Assembly (NCBI GenBank): GCA_963169055.1
Contig: CAUJFU010000349.1
Coordinates: forward strand, 1-5,490
Length of the DNA: 5,490 bases
Origin: Myxococcota bacterium
GTDB taxonomy: Bacteria; Myxococcota_C; UBA6777
Reading direction: 5' to 3'
Below are positions 1-5,403 of this stretch, piece after piece (within the stretch, counting starts at the first letter, position 1; each line of letters opens with the position of its first letter). Position numbers and translations under genes: made by a program. Under the pieces are notes generated by a model, which made no database searches, was not told the origin of the DNA, and saw only the letters and a program-made list of their open reading frames with translations.

Positions 1-272
1 AGACGATAGAGTGTCTCCGCCCGACGCAATAGCGCCGAACGCGAGGACGGCGGTGCCCCCTGATCAACCACCGCAGGCGCCATCACATACGGACGCGACC
101 AATCATGCGAAACAAGGTTGTCCCCCTGATCCAACGTCTCCTCGCCCATCGCCGCACTCAAAAGAACCACACGATGCCCTCTTCTCGCCAACGCACAAGC
201 AAACTCACGCGCTCGCGCTGCGGCGACATGCTTGTGTGTGGGATGTACCGGATGAATAAACAAAAGCTCCAT
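1..272 (-). CDS. Glycosyltransferase, GT-B fold (family 4-like), N-terminal part only
   Basis: This is a partial gene: 90 codons are open from the ATG at 272-270 to the left edge, with no stop. The product begins MELLFIHPVHPTHKHVAAAR and continues with REFACALARRGHRVVLLS at about residues 22-39. A hydrophobic first strand, then an Arg-rich helix (AREFACALARRGH) and a second hydrophobic strand, is the usual opening of the acceptor-binding Rossmann domain in GT4-type glycosyltransferases. Those enzymes transfer a sugar from a nucleotide-sugar to a growing lipid-linked glycan at the cytoplasmic face of the inner membrane. The donor-binding C-terminal half is outside the window, so neither the sugar nor the catalytic residues can be judged. 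The ATG shares one base with the asparagine synthase stop (TAATG), with AAGGA nine bases upstream, which suggests translational coupling in one operon. The frame is secure; the family call is a pattern judgement. Confidence 0.75.
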   Translation of the reverse strand, partial: MELLFIHPVHPTHKHVAAARAREFACALARRGHRVVLLSAAMGEETLDQGDNLVSHDWSRPYVMAPAVVDQGAPPSSRSALLRRAETLYR

Positions 273-1828
273 TATGCCGTATCCTTCGCAATCTTCGCAC
301 GCCGCTCCCGCAATACCCCCACAACATGCTCTTGCCAAAGTTCGATCATGAACGGATGCCATAGCGTCCAACCCAACCCCAGTTGCCCCTGCTCCACCCT
401 CTTCAACGCTTCATGCCACCAAGGAGCCAACCAATACGAACTCCGCTGAAATGATTCGCGATGGAACGTCTCTCGTACAAGCCCTCGCAACCGAGGCGAC
501 GAAAACCAGAGATCTTGTGGGGGCCGAAAGCCTTGCTTGTTCCAACGCGTACGCACGCCCTCAGGCAAAATCCCCACCATGCTCTCCCGCAACAGCCGCT
601 TGGTTTGGACCTCCCCCATCATCAAATGCGGCGGTAATCGAAAAATCAATTCGGCAAGCCGGTGATCACAAAAAGGCAGACGCACTTCCCGCGAATGAGC
701 CATCGAGTTGCGATCTCCGTAGCGCAACAACGTTGTCAGATATCGCCCAAAACTGTCCTGCACAAGAGCATTCGCCAACGAATGAAATCCCTCTTTTCGG
801 CGCATTTTGGTTTCTTCTGCGACTTTTTCCGCAACTTCTGGACGTAATCCATACAACAAATTTGTCCCAAACCTCAAACGGTTCGATAAAAAGTGCCGAA
901 ATCGAAAAGGCAGACGATCCCGCCACCCTCGAGCCTTGGGCGTGAGCGCCAACGGATAACGTGCTTGGATCTGGGGTTGCTCGCGTTTGAATCGTTCCCA
1001 CTCTCCGCGCTCGCGCAACGCTTCGAGGTAATACGCAAAGTATTGCTCGTATCCCCCCAACGCCTCGTCTGCTCCTTGACCATCCAAAAGCACCGTCACT
1101 CCGTTCTCTTTCGCAAGCCGAAACACGCTCCACTGCGCGTATTGGCTTGAACTCCCGACAGGAAGCTCGTTGTACCACATAAATTGCGGCAAATCGTCAA
1201 GAAACCGATCCACCGTGGGTTCGACCACGTGACTGATCACATGCGTTTGATCGATCACTTGCTTGGCATAAGACCACTCATCCGCAGGAGTCCCCGGAAA
1301 TCGGCCTGTAAAGGTGTTGTAGGGAGCTTTCTCACCAAGCAAGCGACGCACGATGCAAACGATGGCGCTCGAGTCCAACCCACCCGACAAACACGAACCC
1401 ACCGGAACATCGCTGCGCAAACGCAGGCGCACCGCGTCCACAAGCAGTTCGCGAAACTCTGCAAAAATTTCGGATTCCACAGCTTTTTCACGCAACGCAC
1501 TCGGCTTAATCTCCCAATACCGCCATATATCGACCTTTAGCGTGTGTACATCCACCCACATCGCCTCACTTGGCAACAATTGCTGCACGCCGCGAAACAC
1601 CGTCTGGCGATCCGCATCGAGCCCTGTACTCGGATGGTATGCCGCAGACAACAAACGCCAATCGTCGATCTCCAACGAGATCGACGGACACACCAAAAGA
1701 CCCTTGTATTCGGAAGAAAAAGCAAAAAAATCTTTGCCACAATGAAACAAAAAAGGTTTTTCCCCATAACGATCTCGCGCACAAAACAACACACCACGGA
1801 CACGATCATACAAAGCAAACGAAAACAT
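272..1828 (-). CDS. C-terminal fragment of asparagine synthase (rest of the glutaminase plus the complete synthetase domain)
   Basis: This 518-residue open frame lies downstream of the TGA, in the same frame. Its first ATG (1828) falls inside the conserved FNGMFSFALYD stretch that in intact homologues continues directly from WGxECL, so it is an internal Met rather than an evolved start. No Shine-Dalgarno sequence is visible before it. The fragment keeps the ATP-pyrophosphatase signature SGGLDSS (148-154 here), GQGADEALGGY (250-260), the SMAHSREVRLPFCDH block (376-389) and KQGF (431-434). It ends with TAA at 274-272. If expressed alone it would lack the catalytic Cys and could at most use free ammonia (inference). 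Its strong conservation up to the C-terminus, with no other stop or frameshift, suggests that the break is recent or not real. Confidence 0.7.
   Translation of the reverse strand: MFSFALYDRVRGVLFCARDRYGEKPFLFHCGKDFFAFSSEYKGLLVCPSISLEIDDWRLLSAAYHPSTGLDADRQTVFRGVQQLLPSEAMWVDVHTLKVDIWRYWEIKPSALREKAVESEIFAEFRELLVDAVRLRLRSDVPVGSCLSGGLDSSAIVCIVRRLLGEKAPYNTFTGRFPGTPADEWSYAKQVIDQTHVISHVVEPTVDRFLDDLPQFMWYNELPVGSSSQYAQWSVFRLAKENGVTVLLDGQGADEALGGYEQYFAYYLEALRERGEWERFKREQPQIQARYPLALTPKARGWRDRLPFRFRHFLSNRLRFGTNLLYGLRPEVAEKVAEETKMRRKEGFHSLANALVQDSFGRYLTTLLRYGDRNSMAHSREVRLPFCDHRLAELIFRLPPHLMMGEVQTKRLLRESMVGILPEGVRTRWNKQGFRPPQDLWFSSPRLRGLVRETFHRESFQRSSYWLAPWWHEALKRVEQGQLGLGWTLWHPFMIELWQEHVVGVLRERRAKIAKDTA
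282..286 (-). promoter_or_regulatory. Ribosome-binding site of the family 4-like glycosyltransferase
   Basis: AAGGA on the minus strand lies nine bases before the ATG at 272-270, inside the last codons of the asparagine synthase frame. Together with the TAATG stop/start overlap it supports this start and fits coupled translation. Confidence 0.5.
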
Positions 1829-1852
1829 CCCATTGAAGCGTGATAAACACTC

Positions 1853-1855
1853 TCA
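1853..1855 (-). other. In-frame TGA codon interrupting asparagine synthase
   Basis: The codons around the stop read TGG GGG TGA GAG TGT TTA, that is W-G-stop-E-C-L. Homologues usually carry W-G-E-E/D-C-L or similar here. One substitution (for example from CGA or GGA) would remove the stop. So would a pair of compensating indels, with one fewer G in the G run and one more A after GTGA, which gives TGG GGT GAA GAG TGT (W-G-E-E-C). I see no obvious selenocysteine-type stem-loop just downstream. Confidence 0.85.
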
Positions 1856-2200
1856 CCCCCATTGCTTGTACGCTGCCAACAAAACCTCTGTATCTCCATC
1901 CGATCGAAACTCCACCCCCAACGATTGCAATTCTGCACGTACTTCCAAGTAGTTATAGATCTCCCCGTTGTACGTTAACACGTAATTCCCCGAATGATCG
2001 ACCATCGGCTGCGCTGCGGCCTCACTCAAGTCCAAGATCGACAAACGGCGATGCCCCAACCAGACTCCCGCCCCCTCTTGCGAAGCCCAAATCCCTTGCC
2101 CATCCGGCCCACGATGGGCTTGTTCGCTCAACATTGATGACAACAGTTCTCTTGCGTTTGTAAAACGCGCTCCAACCAATCCTGCAATCCCACACATCAT
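1853..2200 (-). CDS. N-terminal fragment of asparagine synthase (part of the glutaminase domain)
   Basis: This 115-residue open frame ends at TGA 1855-1853 right after YKQWG. It carries the N-terminal nucleophile Cys, the RGPD, GHRRLSILDLS and YNGEIYN motifs and the SDGDTEV strand. It stops well short of a full class II glutaminase domain, which normally runs to about 190 residues, so alone it is unlikely to fold as an active glutaminase. It starts about 62 bases after the flippase stop. The longest reading begins at 2200 with MMCGI; starting at 2197 gives MCGI, which exposes Cys correctly after Met removal. No strong Shine-Dalgarno sequence precedes either ATG, only AGTGAGTGG. It is best regarded as the first part of the interrupted gene spanning 272-2197. 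Confidence 0.7.
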   Translation of the reverse strand: MMCGIAGLVGARFTNARELLSSMLSEQAHRGPDGQGIWASQEGAGVWLGHRRLSILDLSEAAAQPMVDHSGNYVLTYNGEIYNYLEVRAELQSLGVEFRSDGDTEVLLAAYKQWG

Positions 2201-2214
2201 CCACTCACTTTCAA

Positions 2215-2226
2215 GAATACGTATTC
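2215..2226. promoter_or_regulatory. 12-bp perfect palindrome upstream of the asparagine synthase gene
   Basis: GAATACGTATTC is self-complementary with no spacer and lies 15-18 bases before the tandem ATGs, in the gap of about 60 bases after the flippase stop. A dimeric regulator could bind here. However, about one 12-bp palindrome is expected by chance in a window this size, so this is only a candidate site. A second small inverted repeat, CTTG-CCAA-CAAG, lies at 2230-2241. Confidence 0.15.
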
Positions 2227-2262
2227 ACCCTTGCCAACAAGCCCACCCGCCACCCGCACCGC

Positions 2263-3621
2263 TCAAGTCTCTGTAGAGGATGGAACTTCGTCTCGAATTG
2301 GCGTAGATGGCGGAGATTCCTTTTCAACTTTCCAATACGAGACCCACCACAACGTCAGGCAAAGCACCAGACTCGAACAGAGCAACGACAACGAATAGCC
2401 TACCCCCTTGTACGTCGGAATCAGCAAAACACAACACAACACCTGCACGATATACGCAGGAATGTGCATCCAAAAGACTTGCCACAACAAACCTTTTGCT
2501 AAGTATTCTTGGAAGCCGACGTGCGCCAAAAGAGAAGGCACCACCCCCAAGACAAAAAGAACAAAAATGTTCTGACCCATAAGAAAATCAGAACCATACA
2601 AAGACAAGATCCAAGGAGAAAACAACACAATCAAGCCGCACAAAACAGAAGAAAAGATCCCGCTCGCCCACAACATCTTCCGCGAAAAAGCCTTGCTTGA
2701 CGCTTCGTCTTTGAGCGCGTGGTAGCGACCGATCCGAGGAAGAGCCACCGTTGTGGCAGTCATCGCAAAAAAAAGAATCGGCCCACGCCACTGCTGACCG
2801 ACGTTCACCGACGCCATCCCTTCAAACCCACTCGCTTGGCGCGTCAACAAATAAGCCCCAAACCACATCCCCAAACCAACCAAAAAACTCACAAGCATCG
2901 ACGGAATGGACACTCCCCACACCACTTCTCCAAAAGAAACGCCCTCCCCTCGCAGAAACAAACCATGACGTAGGCGGTTTTGGTACACAGCCCACGAACC
3001 ATAAGCCAAACGCAACAACACCCCAAACAACAACACCCACACCACCCCCAACAAACCAAACCAAACCCCCGCAGGATACACCAACAACACAGGCACCAAC
3101 GTACCGAGCGCTTGAGAGATCGCTACCGCACGAAAATCTTCGAATCCCTGCAAGATCCCGCCCTGCACCCCCACCACCATCCCAAGCCCCACCAACAACC
3201 CGCTGATCCGTAGCACCGCCATATAACCATCTGTTTTAAATAACCAAATACTCAATTCCTGTGCGAACGGAAACGCCAAAAACGCCAAACCCAACGCGGA
3301 TATCCATGTAAAATTCGCGATGTATTTGAGAACCGCAACGGCTTTCGCTTTGTCTTGCGCAAGATAACGCGCAAGCAACACCGTCCCTGTCAACCCCATC
3401 TGCAACCCCGCAACTGAAGCGACAAACCCCAACGTCGAAAACAACAAGCCGTACACACCGTACTCGTAGCGCCCGACTGCACGCGCAATCAACACGGTTT
3501 GAAGCAGCGCACAGCCCCGTTCGAAAAGCGACGCAAAAGCCAAAAGGGATGTGTTTCTCAAAAATTGCGAATGAAACAGGCGCAACCAAAGCGCCCAAAC
3601 AGAATCCCGCCAACCTACCAT
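2263..3621 (-). CDS. Wzx-like oligosaccharide flippase (polysaccharide transporter)
   Basis: The product from the ATG at 3621 is a 452-residue inner-membrane protein with about twelve hydrophobic segments (roughly residues 24-48, 55-75, 100-122, 135-158, 168-184, 186-206, 235-262, 276-293, 318-339, 350-370, 380-402 and 406-430). It ends in a short polar tail, VEKESPPSTPIRDEVPSSTE. IARAVGRYEYGVYGL at 45-59 matches the element after the first helix in Wzx/RfbX-type flippases of the MOP superfamily, which move undecaprenyl-linked oligosaccharides to the periplasmic face. Neighbouring glycosyltransferases and an amidotransferase agree with this. Start choice: the frame stays open upstream to a TTG at 3774, adding 51 residues. 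That part is Arg-rich with no membrane segment, has no ribosome-binding site, and overlaps a hairpin. The ATG at 3621 has AAGG nine bases upstream and gives a normal family length. The stop is TGA. Which glycan it moves cannot be told. Confidence 0.88.
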   Translation of the reverse strand: MVGWRDSVWALWLRLFHSQFLRNTSLLAFASLFERGCALLQTVLIARAVGRYEYGVYGLLFSTLGFVASVAGLQMGLTGTVLLARYLAQDKAKAVAVLKYIANFTWISALGLAFLAFPFAQELSIWLFKTDGYMAVLRISGLLVGLGMVVGVQGGILQGFEDFRAVAISQALGTLVPVLLVYPAGVWFGLLGVVWVLLFGVLLRLAYGSWAVYQNRLRHGLFLRGEGVSFGEVVWGVSIPSMLVSFLVGLGMWFGAYLLTRQASGFEGMASVNVGQQWRGPILFFAMTATTVALPRIGRYHALKDEASSKAFSRKMLWASGIFSSVLCGLIVLFSPWILSLYGSDFLMGQNIFVLFVLGVVPSLLAHVGFQEYLAKGLLWQVFWMHIPAYIVQVLCCVLLIPTYKGVGYSLSLLCSSLVLCLTLWWVSYWKVEKESPPSTPIRDEVPSSTET

Positions 3622-3681
3622 CAATCGTGGCCTTTTTGGAAAGGAACGAGCGAGAACAAATCGAGACCTTGCACTCGCCCT

Positions 3682-3701
3682 CACCGCGCCGTTTTGCGGT
3701 G
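3682..3701 (-). repeat. Short inverted repeat in the flippase leader
   Basis: CACCGC (3682-3687) and GCGGTG (3696-3701) can form a six-base stem with an eight-base loop. No T-tract follows on either strand, so it is not an intrinsic terminator. It could be a small structure in the flippase leader or simply chance. Confidence 0.2.
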
Positions 3702-3777
3702 CGCAAACTAACACACCCCTCCGCCCTCTGTAAAGAATCTCATCGCTGGGGCTGCTCCACAGGGTAGAAAGCAAAAT

Positions 3778-3800
3778 CCCGAATATCCGAAGTCTTCGGG
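3778..3800 (-). terminator. Possible weak terminator or attenuator hairpin after the glycosyltransferase gene
   Basis: On the minus strand, CCCGAA (3800-3795) pairs with TTCGGG (3783-3778) around an 11-base loop and is followed by ATTTTGCTTT. A competing inner inverted repeat, CCGAAG-A-CTTCGG, covers 3799-3787. The hairpin lies about 35 bases past the glycosyltransferase stop. The stem is short and the U-tract interrupted, so full termination is doubtful; partial attenuation between the two genes is possible. Confidence 0.25.
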
Positions 3801-3835
3801 GTTCGATTTATCTCCCACTCAATCAACCATCGCGA

Positions 3836-5029
3836 TCAAGCAAGCGCAGGGTTGGCGATCATCGACCACGGAAGGGAGCCATCGCGTTCTTCGGGAAGCA
3901 GCGGCCCCGCGTACTTTGCAAGTGCCGGACTCTGGAGGCGAGCAGGCGCAGGCTCATCAAGCTCGATGCAGCGCAACAACTCGTCGATGTTTCCAAACAA
4001 AAGACTGTTGTCACGAGGAATGTAGCGCGACAACTTTTGCCGATAGCGTTCGGTGTCTTGGACAAAACGCGCCACACGCTCGCGCTCAAGCGAAAAAGTC
4101 CAATCGCCATAACCAAGCTGCTTTAGATAGCGTGCGTTAAATTCTTGTTCAAACTGTCCTTGAATCGGAACGGCCAACATCGGCACATGCAGGTGTACAG
4201 CCTCGCTCATCATCGAAAATCCCCCACCCGCGATCACCGCCCGCGCCGTACGAAAATCCTCGATAAAGCCCTCTTGTGAAAAGGGTCGCAGGTGGATATG
4301 CCCGTCCACATCGCCTGTTTCGGGCATCCCATACACACGAAATTCATAAGGCAAACCACGCAACATCTCGACAATCCCGCCGCGCAACGCCGCCGAAGGG
4401 TACACCAAGATATGCTGCCCCGGTTCCGCTTTGGCCGCGAGGATCTCAGGTCGCAAGATCGGTGAAACCAAGGTCGTTCGGGGCTTTTTGACGGGCGGAA
4501 AGAAAAAGCTCGTCGCGATGTAGTGATAAGCCCCGAGCAGTTTCAGACTTGTAAACCATTTTGTAAACTGAAAATCTCGGCTTTTTTGGTTAGTAATATA
4601 AGATTGATGCACACAACGACTGATCGCCTGTTGGTTATCGATGCTCACAAACGGCACGCCGTGATTCAACGCATAAAAATAAGCCCACGACTCAAAGTCG
4701 CTGATCACCGCTTGCGGAGCAAAGCCCTCTAAGGTCATCTCGATGTAGGTGATCACGTTTTGAATCAGGTTTTTCGGGGCCTTCCAAAGGTTCTGCCAAA
4801 AGGTCGCCCCGATATCCATCTTGTTGCCCTCAAAAGCCAAGGTCAGACCTTGGATCTCGCGAACTTTGATCCGCGCTTGTCCCGCAAACGCATCACGAAG
4901 AAAGGTGTAGGCTTTCCCAGAAACCACCACCTGTACTTCGTGACCTCGCGACAAAAGATGTGTCAAGATCACTTTGCTGCGGGTCGCATGACCCATGCCT
5001 TCGCCAACCACACCATAAAGGATACGCAT
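3836..5029 (-). CDS. Glycosyltransferase, MJ1255-like family (GT-B fold)
   Basis: This 397-residue protein is a soluble, GT-B-fold glycosyltransferase. It opens with MRILYGVVGEGMGHATRSKV, the glycine-rich N-terminal loop (GEGMGHATRS, 9-18) typical of the MJ1255-like family, related to COG1819/GT28-type enzymes. Other landmarks are DFESWAY (111-117) and DNQQAISRCVH (131-141). The donor-binding half has GGGFSMMSEA (268-277), PMLAVPIQ (283-290) and GQFEQEFNARYL (291-302), where Glu and Asn/Arg residues normally contact the nucleotide-sugar. It probably transfers a sugar to a lipid-linked or other acceptor at the cytoplasmic membrane; the sugar cannot be named. The ATG is supported by AGGAG six bases upstream. 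The gene is first in the visible operon, followed by the flippase. A C-terminal tail of about 40 residues (from about 358) is Pro/Ala-rich and probably variable. The stop is TGA. Confidence 0.88.
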   Translation of the reverse strand: MRILYGVVGEGMGHATRSKVILTHLLSRGHEVQVVVSGKAYTFLRDAFAGQARIKVREIQGLTLAFEGNKMDIGATFWQNLWKAPKNLIQNVITYIEMTLEGFAPQAVISDFESWAYFYALNHGVPFVSIDNQQAISRCVHQSYITNQKSRDFQFTKWFTSLKLLGAYHYIATSFFFPPVKKPRTTLVSPILRPEILAAKAEPGQHILVYPSAALRGGIVEMLRGLPYEFRVYGMPETGDVDGHIHLRPFSQEGFIEDFRTARAVIAGGGFSMMSEAVHLHVPMLAVPIQGQFEQEFNARYLKQLGYGDWTFSLERERVARFVQDTERYRQKLSRYIPRDNSLLFGNIDELLRCIELDEPAPARLQSPALAKYAGPLLPEERDGSLPWSMIANPALA

Positions 5030-5035
5030 AACGCT

Positions 5036-5040
5036 CTCCT
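5036..5040 (-). promoter_or_regulatory. Strong ribosome-binding site of the MJ1255-like glycosyltransferase
   Basis: AGGAG on the minus strand, six bases before the ATG at 5029-5027, is the best Shine-Dalgarno match in the window and fixes this start. Confidence 0.75.
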
Positions 5041-5220
5041 CTTCGCTTTGTTGGGTAATACGCAGCGCTCACAAACCGCACCCACATCCAGCCACACGAA
5101 CCATCACGATGCGCTGCATCCGTCGTTCGAGCCTCAATGCGAAGGCTATGCCGATAAAACCACCCAAACAGAACCCGCCCACAACAAAAGGAAATCAACC
5201 TTTTTGCCTGCCTTTTCTGG

Positions 5221-5252
5221 CTCCTTTCCCCCCCTTCCGCTCCCCTCTTTTT
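5221..5252 (-). other. Polypurine tract with a seven-G run
   Basis: On the minus strand, 31 of 32 bases are purines (the exception is at 5239), including seven G in a row (5234-5228) and a GGGG run. It lies about 200 bases upstream of the first visible gene and codes for nothing I can support. Purine tracts like this can adopt triplex or G-rich structures; no function can be read from sequence. Confidence 0.4.
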
Positions 5253-5361
5253 GCGAAAGAACTTACGCGATGGACAAAAACCCCCATGTCCTCGCCCTTT
5301 CAAGCCGCACCGCTGTTTGTTTGAAACACCCTCGATCACAGAGGCCAACACGGGGTCAAGA

Positions 5362-5403
5362 GGCCACAGGCCCCTTGTGGGGCGAGGGGCAAAGCCCCCA
5401 CAA
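5362..5403. repeat. GC-rich nested hairpin cluster, possible dispersed (REP-like) repeat
   Basis: Several overlapping inverted repeats are packed into 42 bases: GGCC-ACA-GGCC (5362-5372), GCCCC-TTGT-GGGGC (5370-5383), GGGGC-AAA-GCCCC (5386-5398), and an outer pair TTGTGGGG (5375-5382) with CCCCACAA (5396-5403). They are mutually exclusive in part, so alternative folds are possible. No T-tract follows on either strand, which argues against a classic terminator. Such GC-rich nested stems are typical of dispersed intergenic repeats, but one copy cannot prove that. Confidence 0.4.

Larger units (their letters stand above)
272..2197 (-). pseudogene. asnB: Asparagine synthase (glutamine-hydrolysing), AsnB type, interrupted by an in-frame TGA
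   Basis: Read through codon 115, this is a 641-codon frame, the usual length for AsnB-type amidotransferases. These proteins hydrolyse glutamine in an N-terminal domain and channel the ammonia to an adenylated carboxylate in a C-terminal synthetase domain. The reading frame is identical on both sides of the TGA at 1855-1853, so there is no net frameshift. All family motifs are present: catalytic Cys2 in MCGIAG, RGPD (29-32), YNGEIYN (76-82), SDGDTEV (99-105), RDRYGEKP (141-148), the PPi loop SGGLDS (271-276), GQGADEALGGY (373-383), RNSMAHSREVRLPFCDHR (496-513) and KQGFRPP (554-560). Two ATGs occur in tandem. I prefer the second (2197), because Cys must follow the removed Met. In a polysaccharide cluster the substrate may be a sugar carboxylate rather than aspartate (inference). 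The alternatives to a true pseudogene are readthrough or a sequencing error. Confidence 0.8.
3622..3835 (-). other. 214-base gap between glycosyltransferase and flippase
   Basis: This stretch holds two short inverted repeats and no gene I can support. It is longer than the other junctions (about 60 bases, and a one-base overlap). If the flippase really started at TTG 3774, the gap would be only 61 bases. A TTTACA/TTAGTT pair with 17-base spacing, at about 3732-3704 on the minus strand, is a poor promoter match that I do not call. Confidence 0.5.

Noticed and set aside
451-945. Plus-strand open frames opposite asparagine synthase (also 105-449, 1184-1540, 1544-1843 and 1840-2163).
   Set aside because: They are antisense shadows of a conserved gene with biased composition and no recognisable motifs.
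1805-1855. Selenocysteine insertion at the asparagine synthase TGA.
   Set aside because: No clear SECIS-like stem-loop is seen just downstream, the position is not catalytic, and I know of no selenoprotein in this family.
2215-2226. The 12-bp perfect palindrome as a strong operator claim.
   Set aside because: About one such palindrome is expected by chance in this length of sequence; it is kept only as a low-confidence feature.
3742-3838. UGA read as a sense codon across the window: the glycosyltransferase frame stays open 31 codons past its TGA with protein-like sequence, asparagine synthase has an internal TGA, and TGAs separate the small upstream frames.
   Set aside because: The four conserved genes contain only one internal TGA in roughly 1,500 codons, tryptophan and glycine are encoded by ordinary codons, and the flippase ends naturally at TGA. 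A 31-codon open run is easily expected by chance. Genome-wide recoding is not supported.
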